This document shows, piece after piece, positions 1-9,843 of a DNA stretch of 64,000 nt; within the stretch, counting starts at the first letter, position 1; each line of letters opens with the position of its first letter. The DNA comes from an uncultured Flavobacteriaceae bacterium. GTDB taxonomy: Bacteria; Bacteroidota; Bacteroidia; Flavobacteriales; Flavobacteriaceae. Both the position numbers and the translations under genes were made by a program. The notes beneath the pieces are model-generated. The model was not told the origin of the DNA. It searched no databases and saw only the letters and a list, made by a program, of their open reading frames with translations. The stretch spans positions 34,233-98,232 of the forward strand of contig CALGLR010000022.1 of NCBI GenBank assembly GCA_937959395.1. Direction: 5' to 3'.

Positions 1-111
1 TTACATTGGACTATTGGAGTGCAACGTTTTGCGCCAGTTTTAATACCCATTCTTATCGCTTTTTTATTAAGATATATCTATTTGATAAAGTTTTATAGAA
101 TTCAAGTTTAG
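1..111 (+). CDS. 3' end of a membrane protein gene (partial)
   Basis: Frame 1 is open from the first base to a TAG at 109-111 and encodes the last 36 residues of a protein whose start lies outside the window. The visible part has one strongly hydrophobic stretch (VLIPILIAFLLRYIYLI) followed by a short basic tail, so it is probably the last membrane helix of an integral membrane protein. The family cannot be told from this fragment. It converges on the polysaccharide operon. The 61 bases between them hold a 10-bp perfect palindrome, AGAAGCTTCT (121-130), but no convincing terminator. Confidence 0.55.
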   Translation, partial: LHWTIGVQRFAPVLIPILIAFLLRYIYLIKFYRIQV

Positions 112-172
112 TTTGAGACTAGAAGCTTCTAACTTGGATGTAAGAGATGAAGCTAATTTTTATCAAAATAAT

Positions 173-1567
173 CTATTGTCCTCTGAAGAAAATTACTGTA
201 CTTAAAGTTTTAAGAATAATACTAAAATCTAAGAAAAACCCTCTATGCTTTATATAATACAAATCATATTGAAGTTTAACTAAACTATCATCAATAGTAG
301 CTCCATATCGAGCTTTTACTTGAGCCCATCCGGTTAATCCTGGTTTTACAATATGACGTGTTTCATAAAATGGTATAATTTGAGATAGTTCTCTCACAAA
401 CATTGGGCGTTCTGGTCTTGGACCAATAATGCTCATATCCCCTTTTAGAATATTAATAAATTGCGGAAGTTCATCTAAACGAGAACCTCTTAAAAAACGA
501 CCAAAAGCAGTAATTCTTGTATCATTTTTTTTAGCCCAAACCGCTCCATTTGCTTCGGCATTTGTAACCATGCTTCTATATTTAAATATTTTAAAAGGTT
601 TTCCATTTTTCCCTACACGCTCTTGCGAATAAAATAGCGGCCCTCTATTCCCTATTAAATTCCCAATAAGAACCAAAGGCAAGAACAATGTACTAATAAG
701 TATTCCTAGAATAGATAAAAGAACATCAAACAACCGCCTGTAGGCTAGGTATAGTTTATTTTTATTGTTTCTACTAAATGGAAAATATTTATAAAAATCT
801 TTACCAACGAATTGTACAGGAACTCGATAAGAGATATCCTCATATACCTGAGTGTATTCTTTAATGGGAAAACCACTTTCAAGAAGTAGCATTAAATCGG
901 CATATATTCTTTGCGTAATCGTTTCCGAATTATAACTGGCTACAACGACCTCAGAAATATTTTCTTTTTTAATAACTTCCATTATTTCGCTAGGTTTGTA
1001 TTCAGGTATTCCTTTATACCGTACTGAATCTTCATGGGTGGTTTCGCAATTTACAAAACCAACAATCTTATAATTTGGATCACTTTTTTTAAATGCATCT
1101 ACAATGGTTTCAATGGTAGAAATTTCTCCAACTAATAATACGTTTTTATAAAATCGAGGCGCAGAAATAAAATTGATATATATGATACGCCATAAAAATA
1201 AAGAAACAATAATCGCTAAAAAGAAGTACAGGATTTGTATCCTATTTTCTGGCAATGAAGGTGTTAAGTAAGGAGTTAACAAATAAAAGAGTACAGTAAC
1301 AGATGTTGTTAAAAAAATACTCGAGATTACGGTTTCTAATTTACTAGATTTTTGAAGATCATATAATTCAAAAATACTTCCAAATACAGTAACATAACCT
1401 GCTAAAAGCAACAACCAAGTCCAATTTTCTTTTCTAATTTCAAAGTAATCAAAATTAAAGATGCTACTCACAAAAAAAAGTGAAATAGCAATAAACACCA
1501 AATCGAATAAACGTAATAAAATTTTACGCTCAGAGAGTTCAAAATGAATTTTACTTATATTCATCAT
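173..1567 (-). CDS. Polyprenyl glycosylphosphotransferase (WbaP/WcaJ type), initiating sugar transferase
   Basis: This enzyme should transfer a sugar 1-phosphate from a UDP-sugar to undecaprenyl phosphate, the first step of repeat-unit assembly at the inner membrane. The 464-residue protein has four N-terminal membrane helices (about 17-36, 51-69, 80-101, 110-131), a soluble nucleotide-binding-like domain (about 140-255), a further hydrophobic helix (about 283-303) and the catalytic bacterial sugar transferase domain. Family motifs are visible: KIFKYRSM (326-333), RLDELPQFINILKGDMS (about 363-379) and GPRPERP (382-388), then the KPGLTGWAQV segment. Length and layout fit the family. It is the last gene of the operon, 52 bases after a GT4 gene. 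Which sugar it transfers cannot be read from the sequence. Confidence 0.93.
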   Translation of the reverse strand: MMNISKIHFELSERKILLRLFDLVFIAISLFFVSSIFNFDYFEIRKENWTWLLLLAGYVTVFGSIFELYDLQKSSKLETVISSIFLTTSVTVLFYLLTPYLTPSLPENRIQILYFFLAIIVSLFLWRIIYINFISAPRFYKNVLLVGEISTIETIVDAFKKSDPNYKIVGFVNCETTHEDSVRYKGIPEYKPSEIMEVIKKENISEVVVASYNSETITQRIYADLMLLLESGFPIKEYTQVYEDISYRVPVQFVGKDFYKYFPFSRNNKNKLYLAYRRLFDVLLSILGILISTLFLPLVLIGNLIGNRGPLFYSQERVGKNGKPFKIFKYRSMVTNAEANGAVWAKKNDTRITAFGRFLRGSRLDELPQFINILKGDMSIIGPRPERPMFVRELSQIIPFYETRHIVKPGLTGWAQVKARYGATIDDSLVKLQYDLYYIKHRGFFLDFSIILKTLSTVIFFRGQ

Positions 1568-1619
1568 ATATTTAATGTGATCATGTAAATATAGTAAGTT
1601 AATAAAAATACTAAGCTAT

Positions 1620-2630
1620 TTATTTTAAAATAGATTTCCATTGTAATTTAACAACATTCCAATCATATTGTTCAACTTTATTTCTCGCAGCAATTGCAAG
1701 ATTATTCCCTTTATTAATATTCTTTTTTATATCTAAAATAGCATCTACAAAAGCATTCGCATTTTTAGGAGAAACAAGAATACCGTTTTTATCATCATCA
1801 ATTAAATAAGGAATTCCTCCCACATTTGTAGAGATTACAGGTAACCCTAGTGCCATTGCTTCTATAACACTAACTGGCATATTATCAAAATTAGTTGTAT
1901 TAATAAATAGATTATACTCTTTTGCCATGCTCACCCATTCTTGCTTTGAAAGTTTCCCTGTAAATTCAACATTAACATTTAATGATTTCGCATATGCTTT
2001 TGCTTCAATTAATGAACCATCATTATCTGGGCCAATCATACATAAAGACGCTTTAATATTTTTTTGCTGAAGTTTAGACAAAACATCAATCGCTAAATTT
2101 GGGTTATATAATGAAGAAAATGATCGCACCCAAAGTAAATTTATAACATCATAGTTTTTTGGTTTAAATTCATAATTCTTTATTTCTATGGAATTAGGTA
2201 TGCCTACTAAATTAGTATATCCAAGATTTTTAAATTCTGTCTCAGTATACAAAGATGGTGAAATATTAATATGAGCGTTATTAAATATTGCTTTGCTCAA
2301 TTTTGGATTATTCTTTAGTCTATATGGAAGATTACCACCTCTAAGAATAGGTATAAATTTCAGCTTTAATATACGACACCATTGGCTACATATATAAGCA
2401 TAATAAAAATTTTGAGTACTGTAAGTATCTATTAATACATAATCTGTAGATCTTGAGTATTTAATTATACTAACCATCATGTCTATTAATCGTAAATATT
2501 TATTAAATAAACTGGATGCAGTTCTTACTTTATACCCTTCTCTTGTTAGATACAGACCTAAAGTTTCTATTGAAGTTACCGTTTTTCCCTTTTTAGACAG
2601 TTTGTTCCCTATATATAAAATATTCTTCAT
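1620..2630 (-). CDS. Glycosyltransferase family 4 (GT-B fold)
   Basis: A 336-residue retaining glycosyltransferase that should add a sugar from a nucleotide donor to the growing lipid-linked glycan on the cytoplasmic side. The C-terminal half carries the GT4 donor-site signature: FTGKLSKQEW, then NTTNFDNMPVSVIEAMALG with the conserved E-x7-E-like acidic pair, then GLPVISTNVGGIPYLIDD. The N-terminal half is shorter than in many GT4 proteins but contains the first Rossmann strand (KNILYIGNKLSKKGKTV). Its start codon overlaps the stop of the upstream membrane-protein gene by one base (TAATG), so the two are translationally coupled. Donor and acceptor are unknown. Confidence 0.88.
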   Translation of the reverse strand: MKNILYIGNKLSKKGKTVTSIETLGLYLTREGYKVRTASSLFNKYLRLIDMMVSIIKYSRSTDYVLIDTYSTQNFYYAYICSQWCRILKLKFIPILRGGNLPYRLKNNPKLSKAIFNNAHINISPSLYTETEFKNLGYTNLVGIPNSIEIKNYEFKPKNYDVINLLWVRSFSSLYNPNLAIDVLSKLQQKNIKASLCMIGPDNDGSLIEAKAYAKSLNVNVEFTGKLSKQEWVSMAKEYNLFINTTNFDNMPVSVIEAMALGLPVISTNVGGIPYLIDDDKNGILVSPKNANAFVDAILDIKKNINKGNNLAIAARNKVEQYDWNVVKLQWKSILK

Positions 2631-4222
2631 TATTTTATTTTATAGAGTATCTCTGTTCCTACTTGATGTCGTTTTTGTAAATTAGGAATTGGGGTTCGAC
2701 TTACAATATAGTCGACACCTAATGACTTAAGGTAAGTTATTCGTTCTGCATCTGTATTTAAACTTAGGTAAGTTTGTTTTTGTCTATTCCATTGTATCAG
2801 CCTAGCTGGATTACCTTCTATAACCATGGAAGCTCCTTTCCCATCTAGAATAACCGATCTTTTTGACGCCCCTCTGTAGAAAAAATTAGCAAAAAGCAAC
2901 GCATCTTTAGGTGTGTTTTTAGTAATATATTCAGCCATGTGATCACTACTTCTTTTCTCATTTCCAAAACCAGAAAAAGCACTTAAATTGTTTGGTAAAA
3001 TAAATCGTGAAATATCGTCTCCCATAAATGGTACCGAATTGAATAATTGGTTTTTATTAAACACCAACATAATAACATATAGAGCAACAAAATGGGGCAT
3101 ATATTTATTAATTTTCTTATGATTAATCATTACGTGGTTTAATAATAATCCTATTGCAAAAACACCTGGTAGTATCGCTACTTTTTGCATCCTAATTAAC
3201 TGAAAAGACAGCCTTAAATTTAAGCCCATTACTGAGTTTAAAAAACGCTCTATTGGAACACTAAGAGTAGGAATAATAACTAATACCATTGAAAGTATAA
3301 TTAATAACTTAGCCTTTTTAAATTCTATATTATTTTTTCTAGACACCCATAAATAGAGCAGTAAAGGAATAGCAAAAAATAATGTTTTAAATCGTAGCCA
3401 AAGCTTTAAAAAATTTAATGGTTCACTAAAAAAAGAAGCTATTCTGTTATTAAAAGCTGCATTAAATTCATTGATATCATAGGTTATCGAAGATGATGTT
3501 TTCCCAAAATATGTTAACATAAAAGGTAACATTCCAATGCATAAAAAGAATAACATTAAAGCAATATTTTTTACATTAATTAAATTTTTATAATTAAAGT
3601 AAATCGCACTTAAGATTAAAAAAGATAGATATAAAAGTATGCCCCCTAAGCCAGTAATTGGATGAAAATTGAATACTAACCCTATAAGAAAACTAGATAT
3701 AAATAGCTTATTTAACTTATTAGTGAGGAATAAAAAAGGAATAGGCATTAATGTTATATATACCGTCCTTGGCATAATGGTCCATAAATCTGAAATACCC
3801 CATATTTCAAGACCAGGGAGCCAAACTATCCCTCTTATAATTATAGACAAAAATAAAGCAATCCAAAAATGATTTATAAACTTATATATGAGATAAAACC
3901 ACAAAATTCCAAATAACAAATGACAAATCAATCCTAAAACATTTATAGCTTGCACATAATCATAGTTAGTAAACTTTGCTATAAAACGAAGCGGCTGCAC
4001 ATAAAAAGGGGTATAGTAACGTACATTATCAATATCATTTACAAACAAATCATATTTAAATAATTCAGGATCATCGAATTTTTGAGCTACCGGAATTATG
4101 TTTTGTATATCTGAAGATAACTCACTATAATAGGTCTCTAAATTGTCTACATAATAAGCTATGGCAATAACTATATTTATTACGTAAACTAACAAAAATT
4201 GTTTATTAATAGATTTTAACAT
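2630..4222 (-). CDS. Multi-pass membrane protein, possibly GT-C-like
   Basis: A 530-residue protein with about ten hydrophobic segments and a soluble C-terminal tail. An aromatic-rich loop follows the first helix (YYVDNLETYYSEL, then YDLFVNDIDNVRYYTP), where GT-C glycosyltransferases keep acidic catalytic loops. The tail (YITKNTPKDALLFANFF, then LKSLGVDYIVSRTP) resembles the C-terminal part of large membrane proteins of the GT-C/YfhO kind, where a soluble domain follows the helices. No exact family is recognised. Its place between glycosyltransferase genes (adjacent to the GT2 gene, one-base overlap with the GT4 gene) suggests a role in glycan assembly or modification using lipid-phosphate sugars. 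Confidence 0.7.
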   Translation of the reverse strand: MLKSINKQFLLVYVINIVIAIAYYVDNLETYYSELSSDIQNIIPVAQKFDDPELFKYDLFVNDIDNVRYYTPFYVQPLRFIAKFTNYDYVQAINVLGLICHLLFGILWFYLIYKFINHFWIALFLSIIIRGIVWLPGLEIWGISDLWTIMPRTVYITLMPIPFLFLTNKLNKLFISSFLIGLVFNFHPITGLGGILLYLSFLILSAIYFNYKNLINVKNIALMLFFLCIGMLPFMLTYFGKTSSSITYDINEFNAAFNNRIASFFSEPLNFLKLWLRFKTLFFAIPLLLYLWVSRKNNIEFKKAKLLIILSMVLVIIPTLSVPIERFLNSVMGLNLRLSFQLIRMQKVAILPGVFAIGLLLNHVMINHKKINKYMPHFVALYVIMLVFNKNQLFNSVPFMGDDISRFILPNNLSAFSGFGNEKRSSDHMAEYITKNTPKDALLFANFFYRGASKRSVILDGKGASMVIEGNPARLIQWNRQKQTYLSLNTDAERITYLKSLGVDYIVSRTPIPNLQKRHQVGTEILYKIK

Positions 4223-5167
4223 TTATGATTTTGGTGCTTTAGTAATATCATAATGTACCGCTTGTAATAATAGTTGAAAACCAATAATTATGGTTAATGT
4301 TACTAACATAATAGTGCCCGTTGGTGCAAATAATGATTGACTCGAATAATACCACCAATTATAAATACCGTAAACTGTTCCAAATAAAAACAACGGTACT
4401 CCTAGTAGGATATAAATAGATGAAATATTAAAATCATAAACAAAATAAGATTTAAATATGCGATGTAAAAACGTTTTAATTAAACGTGGAAAAAAAACAA
4501 AAGGCATTTTCCATACATTCATACTTGATTTTTCATCTCCGTATATAGCAGGCATTGAGATATCTTTTATAACAACATCTTGAAAATACAATTGAGAAAT
4601 TAAAGACGTTTCAAAATAATAACGATTAGAAATAGCATCAAGATCTAATTGTTTTAACGTACTAACTTCTATGGCAAAAAAACCATTAGTAGGATCAAAA
4701 TTATTCCAATAGCCACTTGCAGCTTTTGTTAAGAATGACAACATTAAATTCCCTGCTTTTCTAATAAATGGCATTTTTTTTAATGCTTTGAAATCTCTAA
4801 ATCTGTTCCCTTTTGCATAATTCGCTTTTTTATTTATTATCGGGTTTAAAAGATCCTTAATATAAGTGGTATCCATTTGATCATCAGCATCAACTTTAAC
4901 GACAATATTAATACCTTCATTCATTGCTGCTTTAAAACCTGTTTTAGTCGCTCCTCCAACTCCTAAATTAGTTTCATTTTCAAGAATTATAATTTTCTCA
5001 TAACCTTTAGTTTCCTTTAAAAGATCCAAAGGAATGGGCTCTGGGCTTTTATCGTTAACCAAAAAAACAACATCTATAAATTCTGGCAGTTTATTAATAA
5101 CACTAACAATTTGTTTATTAGCATTATAATAAGGTATAACAACTGCAATTTTATAATTATTTAGCAT
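4223..5167 (-). CDS. Glycosyltransferase family 2 with two C-terminal membrane helices
   Basis: A 314-residue inverting GT-A enzyme. The first strand and donor motif are clear: KIAVVIPYYNAN, then VNDKSPEP, then ETNLGVGGATKTGFKAA and VKVDADDQMD, which holds the DxD metal site. Two hydrophobic helices near the end (about 243-265 and 280-302) give a layout like dolichol-phosphate-mannose synthases and GtrB proteins, so a polyprenyl-phosphate sugar is a possible product. Such a product would suit the neighbouring GT-C-like membrane protein. It overlaps the upstream polymerase-like gene by 11 bases. Confidence 0.88.
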   Translation of the reverse strand: MLNNYKIAVVIPYYNANKQIVSVINKLPEFIDVVFLVNDKSPEPIPLDLLKETKGYEKIIILENETNLGVGGATKTGFKAAMNEGINIVVKVDADDQMDTTYIKDLLNPIINKKANYAKGNRFRDFKALKKMPFIRKAGNLMLSFLTKAASGYWNNFDPTNGFFAIEVSTLKQLDLDAISNRYYFETSLISQLYFQDVVIKDISMPAIYGDEKSSMNVWKMPFVFFPRLIKTFLHRIFKSYFVYDFNISSIYILLGVPLFLFGTVYGIYNWWYYSSQSLFAPTGTIMLVTLTIIIGFQLLLQAVHYDITKAPKS

Positions 5168-6473
5168 TCTTTATATAAAAACGAGGGGTTGATAATAAAA
5201 CTGTAATAAATAAGAAAAAACCAAGTAACGCAAATAATGGTCTATAAATATACAAATGCTCTCCAAAAAAAAGAGTAACGAGCATTGATAAAACAAAACC
5301 TCTTAATACGGTTCTTAAATAAATTATTTTTCTCATATTTAATGTAAGATAAGAAAACAACCATCTCATATAAAGAAATAGGCCTAATAAACCGACTTCA
5401 TTAATTAAAGTTAGGTATATATTATGAGCTGAAGACCCTATTAGTAAACGATTATTAAGCCCTATTCCAAAAGGGATAATATAAGGTTTACTAGACAAAT
5501 AATTAAGATATTTTATCGATAAATCTTTTCTACCCGACCCCAAATCTTCATAAAGATCATCTACATTACCTTCTCTTAACACAGTTGGGTCTTTTATTTT
5601 ATCAAAAATTCTATTACTGAAAACATCTTCAACTATTTGAACAATCTCTAAGTCTAAATAAATTGAAACAAAAACGAATACGCCTAATACAACAGCTATA
5701 GATATAAATTTTTTTGTTCTCATAATTAATACATAAGCTGCGAAAACAAAAAAGGCTAAATAAGAAGTTCTTGATCCAGAAATAGCTAATACGCCTCCCG
5801 TTAGAGTTAATGCTGATATTAAAAAAATTCTATTAATTTTAATTTCTTTCTGAAAATAAACACCAATACAAAAAACAAAAGAAAAAAACATTGTCATTCC
5901 TAATACAATCTTATTTGGTCCTAAGGTTCCAGATAGAAAACCTAAATATGATATTCGATAAGCTTCATTCCATAAAAAAGGGATTAAAGATAAATTTTGA
6001 GCAATAACAAGAAGACTTTCTGCGATCATTAATCCTAATAACAGATATACTATTCTCTTGTAATACTTTTTATCAAATAACAAAATCGATATAAATACAG
6101 AAAATAGATAAAAAACCACAAAATGATAAAAATATAATGTTGTTTGTATGATCCAAAGTGGTCTATTCTTAGCAAAACTAAAAATTGCAGTAAGAAACAA
6201 GGTAATAAAACACCATATTATAAAAGATCCTAAGTATTTAAAAATCACAACTCGTTTCACATAAAAATTAATGAGATTAGTATTTCTGAAATATTCGAAT
6301 AATAATACCAAACCAAATACATCATACAACCTGAATTGATTAGATCCTTTTAAACTATAACTTATTGCTGGTAGGTTATAAAAAAAAGAAACAATAAAAA
6401 AAAACAATGCAACTCTTACATAAAAAGGCTTTACTAAGAGTGATAATCTTGCTTTAAATTGTTCTACATTCAT
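5157..6473 (-). CDS. O-antigen polymerase/ligase-like membrane protein (Wzy/WaaL superfamily)
   Basis: A 438-residue inner-membrane protein with about ten to twelve helices. The helices around GSRTSYLAFFVFAAYVLIM (about 233-251), the following large periplasmic loop (about 270-345, with the sequence GNVDDLYEDLGSGRKDL) and the segment SSAHNIYLTLINEVGLLGLFL are typical of the Wzy_C/O-antigen ligase family, including the conserved His in the H-N-x-Y-L motif. It may join repeat units in the periplasm or ligate a finished chain to lipid A core. These roles cannot be separated by sequence. It overlaps the flanking genes by 4 and 11 bases. Confidence 0.85.
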   Translation of the reverse strand: MNVEQFKARLSLLVKPFYVRVALFFFIVSFFYNLPAISYSLKGSNQFRLYDVFGLVLLFEYFRNTNLINFYVKRVVIFKYLGSFIIWCFITLFLTAIFSFAKNRPLWIIQTTLYFYHFVVFYLFSVFISILLFDKKYYKRIVYLLLGLMIAESLLVIAQNLSLIPFLWNEAYRISYLGFLSGTLGPNKIVLGMTMFFSFVFCIGVYFQKEIKINRIFLISALTLTGGVLAISGSRTSYLAFFVFAAYVLIMRTKKFISIAVVLGVFVFVSIYLDLEIVQIVEDVFSNRIFDKIKDPTVLREGNVDDLYEDLGSGRKDLSIKYLNYLSSKPYIIPFGIGLNNRLLIGSSAHNIYLTLINEVGLLGLFLYMRWLFSYLTLNMRKIIYLRTVLRGFVLSMLVTLFFGEHLYIYRPLFALLGFFLFITVLLSTPRFYIKNAK

Positions 6474-7555
6474 AAATTATTGGAGCACGAGTTTTTATAT
6501 ATTACAATTAGTTTTTTTACAATTGCACTAGATGAATAATTAGCATTTATTTTTTGATATAAAGCCTCTCCTGTTTTTTTAATAACTATAGGATTGTTTA
6601 TTAAGTTTAATAATCCTTCTGCTAAATGCAATGAATCATCAGGAGGTACTAAAAAACCTTCTTCACTGTTAATAATCACTTTACTACAATCACCAACATT
6701 AGTTGTAACTACTGCTAGTTTAGACAATCCATATTCTAAAAGCGCCACAGGCAAACCTTCTGATTTAGAAGACAAAACACCTATGTTACATTGATCTAAC
6801 ACACAGGACACATCTGGCACACTACCATAAATATAAACATTACTCGTTAATTGCTTTTCTTTAATCGTTTTTTTAATCGTATCGGAGTATGAATCCTTAT
6901 AATCGTTACCAACAATATGTAAAGTCCATTCTGGATAATTCTTATTAATTATAGCAAATGCATTTATTAAATTTAAATGATCCTTTACTGGTCTTAAATT
7001 TGCTAAACATACCATTCTTTTTCCTTCATTCCCTTTAAGCGTTGTTAATGGTTTAGAGATATTGTATGTAGCAAAATTAGGAAGATAACTTACACTTTGG
7101 TGTTTTAAATAACTTTCAGCCCAAAGCTTCAACTCATTATTAACACAAAAAATATGACTAAATGATCTCGAACTAAATTTTATTATTCTATTTTTAAAAG
7201 TACTAGCATTTAATCTATTTCCATGATGATCATGCCATATTATCTTTATTTTTTTATTAACTAACTTTATCTGACTAGCCAAAAAGTAAGAAGAAGAGTG
7301 CGCGTGTATAATATCTATTTCATTTTTATTTATATAATTAGATAGTTTATTAACCGCTTTAAAATCAAACGTAGATTTCTTTTCTAGAAACAAGTAATTT
7401 ACTTTTTCACTAACCGATTGTTTTAGGAGCCCTTCTTCTCTAGTCGTACAAATAAATGAACCTTCGATATGCTCACTTAATTCATTTGCAAAATTAACAG
7501 CAATACGCTCTGCTCCTCCTGCATGTAATGAATCTATAAGCTGTAAAATTTTCAT
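6470..7555 (-). CDS. Glycosyltransferase family 4
   Basis: A 361-residue GT-B enzyme. The N-terminus has the acceptor-side motif of this family (LQLIDSLHAGGAERIAVNFA) and an IIHAHSSSYF segment. The C-terminal donor domain has VCLANLRPVKDHLNLINAF, LHIVGNDY, YIYGSVPD, and LSSKSEGLPVALLEYGLSKLAVV with the acidic residues of the GT4 E-x7-E region. It probably adds one sugar of the repeat unit. It overlaps the downstream polymerase-like gene by 4 bases (ATGA), and 9 bases separate it from the upstream GT4. Confidence 0.92.
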   Translation of the reverse strand: MKILQLIDSLHAGGAERIAVNFANELSEHIEGSFICTTREEGLLKQSVSEKVNYLFLEKKSTFDFKAVNKLSNYINKNEIDIIHAHSSSYFLASQIKLVNKKIKIIWHDHHGNRLNASTFKNRIIKFSSRSFSHIFCVNNELKLWAESYLKHQSVSYLPNFATYNISKPLTTLKGNEGKRMVCLANLRPVKDHLNLINAFAIINKNYPEWTLHIVGNDYKDSYSDTIKKTIKEKQLTSNVYIYGSVPDVSCVLDQCNIGVLSSKSEGLPVALLEYGLSKLAVVTTNVGDCSKVIINSEEGFLVPPDDSLHLAEGLLNLINNPIVIKKTGEALYQKINANYSSSAIVKKLIVIYKNSCSNNL

Positions 7556-7564
7556 TGAATTAAT

Positions 7565-8692
7565 TTAGTTAGAGTTTTTATTTTTCAACAATTTAGCAAT
7601 TTCTTTCTCGAAAGTTTCTAAAGTGTATTGTTGAGACCAAATTAAAGCCTTATAGGATTTCTCCTGTAAATTCTCTTTATTAATCCCATCTAATAATGCT
7701 TTTAATGCAAACTCTAAATTAGGTTCTATAAGTATTCCTCTGTCTCCATAATCCAACATGTAAGGCACGCAAGAAATTTTTGTAGCAACTGGTATGACAC
7801 CAAAAAACATAGCTTCAGCTAGAACTTTTGGCCATCCTTCAGATTTTGAAGGAAGGATTAAGAAATGACTTTTTTTTAATGCCGTTTTTACTGTTTGTTT
7901 ATTTTGATTACCATGAAGTGTAATAACATGTTCTAATTTATTGGTAGTTATATAAACCAACAACTCTTCCTTTAAAACGCCATCTCCATAGAGATTCAAA
8001 TTAACTTCATAACCTAATTTATATAATTGTTCAATAATCTTAATAGCTAATAAAGGTCTTTTACCTTTAACTAAACTACCTACAAATAGAAAATCTAATT
8101 TATCTGAATATACTCTTGGAGCTACGCTTTCAATTTCCTCTTTTTTATAAGTAGCCGTAAAAAAAGAGCAAATATTTTTTGTTTGATTGGGCCAATCTCC
8201 ATAAACCATTACACTCATATTTCGTGTTAAAAAAACATTACTTAATAAGCGTTTTTGAAATCGATAACTTAAAGGTTGTTTTGCATTTGGATCCCAGTTC
8301 CCTGCGTATTTAGCAGATTTTGTTTTCTTAGGAAATAAAATTTGAACTAAACAACCTAACAACCCAATATTCCCAGGACATCGTAAATGAATATGATCTG
8401 CACGTTTACAAGCTAAAATTATTTTAAATAGAATTAATGGTAATTTTAATAGTGAAAAAAAGGCGTTTTTAAGCGATGTAAATGCTATTGTTGGTATTTC
8501 ATTAAACATTATATTATCATGCTCATACACTAAATCTATTTTTGTTTTAGGGATTTTAACCAACGGCGCCACTACTTCAACAGCATCGACATTTTTTAAC
8601 CATAAATTCATTTCTATAATATATGGTGCATAAGCCATTAACTTATTTTCAACTTTCTTGTGTTTAGTATGTGAAACAATTAATAACCTCAT
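7565..8692 (-). CDS. Glycosyltransferase family 4
   Basis: A 375-residue GT-B enzyme. The donor half is clear: LDFLFVGSLVKGKRPLLAIK, VNLNLYGDGVLKEEL, ITLHGNQNKQTV and ILPSKSEGWPKVLAEAMFFG, with the usual acidic pair, then PYMLDYGDRGILIEPN. The N-terminal half (MRLLIVSHTKHKK, HIHLRCPGNIGLL) is less typical, which is usual for the variable acceptor domain. It overlaps the upstream GT4 gene by four bases (ATGA), so the two are co-translated. Specificity is unknown. Confidence 0.9.
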   Translation of the reverse strand: MRLLIVSHTKHKKVENKLMAYAPYIIEMNLWLKNVDAVEVVAPLVKIPKTKIDLVYEHDNIMFNEIPTIAFTSLKNAFFSLLKLPLILFKIILACKRADHIHLRCPGNIGLLGCLVQILFPKKTKSAKYAGNWDPNAKQPLSYRFQKRLLSNVFLTRNMSVMVYGDWPNQTKNICSFFTATYKKEEIESVAPRVYSDKLDFLFVGSLVKGKRPLLAIKIIEQLYKLGYEVNLNLYGDGVLKEELLVYITTNKLEHVITLHGNQNKQTVKTALKKSHFLILPSKSEGWPKVLAEAMFFGVIPVATKISCVPYMLDYGDRGILIEPNLEFALKALLDGINKENLQEKSYKALIWSQQYTLETFEKEIAKLLKNKNSN

Positions 8693-9843
8693 GAAATTAC
8701 ACGATTATAAAATTCTATATTTTTATGAGAAAGCGTCTCAATATTAAAATTTTCTAAAACAAAAGATCTTGCGTTTTCTGCTATTTTTTGACTTTCTGCT
8801 TCATTTTTTATTGTCCATATAATTTGATTAGAGATATCATTTATATCATAAGGATTACAAAGTAATCCCGTTTCTTTATGTTTAATTGTTTCTGGACCTG
8901 GACCAAGTTTAGAAAAAATCACAGTTTTCTTCATAGCCATAGCTTCTGGCGCGACTAAACCTTGTGTTTCCATTAACGAAGGGAAAATACAAACTTGAGA
9001 TTCTGCATATTTTGAAGCTAGCATTTTATAAGGTATTGCACCATGAAAAATGATGTGTTTCGAATGGTCTCCCAAACCAGGTAGTATTTCTTTTTTAAGG
9101 TAATCTACGTATGAATTCCCATTAGGAAAAAACCAATCTCTACCATAAATATGTAATTTAACTTCTGGATATTGAGCAATTACTTTAGACATGGCTTTAA
9201 TTAAATATCTAATTCCTTTTTTCTCACACACGGTTCCTGCAAATAAAATAGCATATGGAAGAACATCTATATTGGGCTTGGGTTTAAAGACATCTAAATT
9301 AATAGGTGATGGTATTTTTACTAATGGTTTATTAAAATAACTCAAATACTTTTCAGTGTGTGTTTTAACAAAATCTGACACCGCTACAAATCCATCGGCT
9401 TTTTTAAAAGAACGTTTTTCTTGAAATCCTTTCCATTTATTTATTCCTCGTTCTTCAGATTCGGCGAAAAAATGATGTCCTCCATGAAGTCTTATGATGT
9501 ATTTAATAGGTTTTATTTTTTTTATAAAAGCCAATCCCAACTCTGCAGTTTCTACTATAGATATTGGTTCTTTACCATGTATTTCCCTTAATTTCTTATT
9601 AATGGATTGATTATTTAAATACCATGTTAACCCTTTTATTTTTTTAGGTTTTAATCGGTATATAAATACGCCATTATCATTTTCTTCTTCATCAATACCA
9701 GTATATACATTTATACCTATAACACTAACTTTATGCCCTAATTTTATAAACGATTTACTTATTGTTTGCACAAATGTACCTACCCCACCATGCGAAAATT
9801 GCGTTTTAGGATATTCATTAGTAATAAAACATATATGCATCAT
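8689..9843 (-). CDS. Glycosyltransferase family 4 (PimA-like)
   Basis: A 384-residue GT-B enzyme with both halves well preserved. The N-terminus has CFITNEYPKTQFSHGGVGTF, the glycine-rich acceptor-side loop, and YIIRLHGGHHF. The donor half has ILFAGTVCEKKGIRYLIKAM, LHIYGRDWFF, FHGAIPYKML and FPSLMETQGLVAPEAMAM with the E-x7-E-like acidic pair. The start ATG overlaps the upstream stop (ATGATG). It follows a GT-B-like gene of a different kind and belongs to a run of successive glycosyltransferases. Confidence 0.92.
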   Translation of the reverse strand: MMHICFITNEYPKTQFSHGGVGTFVQTISKSFIKLGHKVSVIGINVYTGIDEEENDNGVFIYRLKPKKIKGLTWYLNNQSINKKLREIHGKEPISIVETAELGLAFIKKIKPIKYIIRLHGGHHFFAESEERGINKWKGFQEKRSFKKADGFVAVSDFVKTHTEKYLSYFNKPLVKIPSPINLDVFKPKPNIDVLPYAILFAGTVCEKKGIRYLIKAMSKVIAQYPEVKLHIYGRDWFFPNGNSYVDYLKKEILPGLGDHSKHIIFHGAIPYKMLASKYAESQVCIFPSLMETQGLVAPEAMAMKKTVIFSKLGPGPETIKHKETGLLCNPYDINDISNQIIWTIKNEAESQKIAENARSFVLENFNIETLSHKNIEFYNRVIS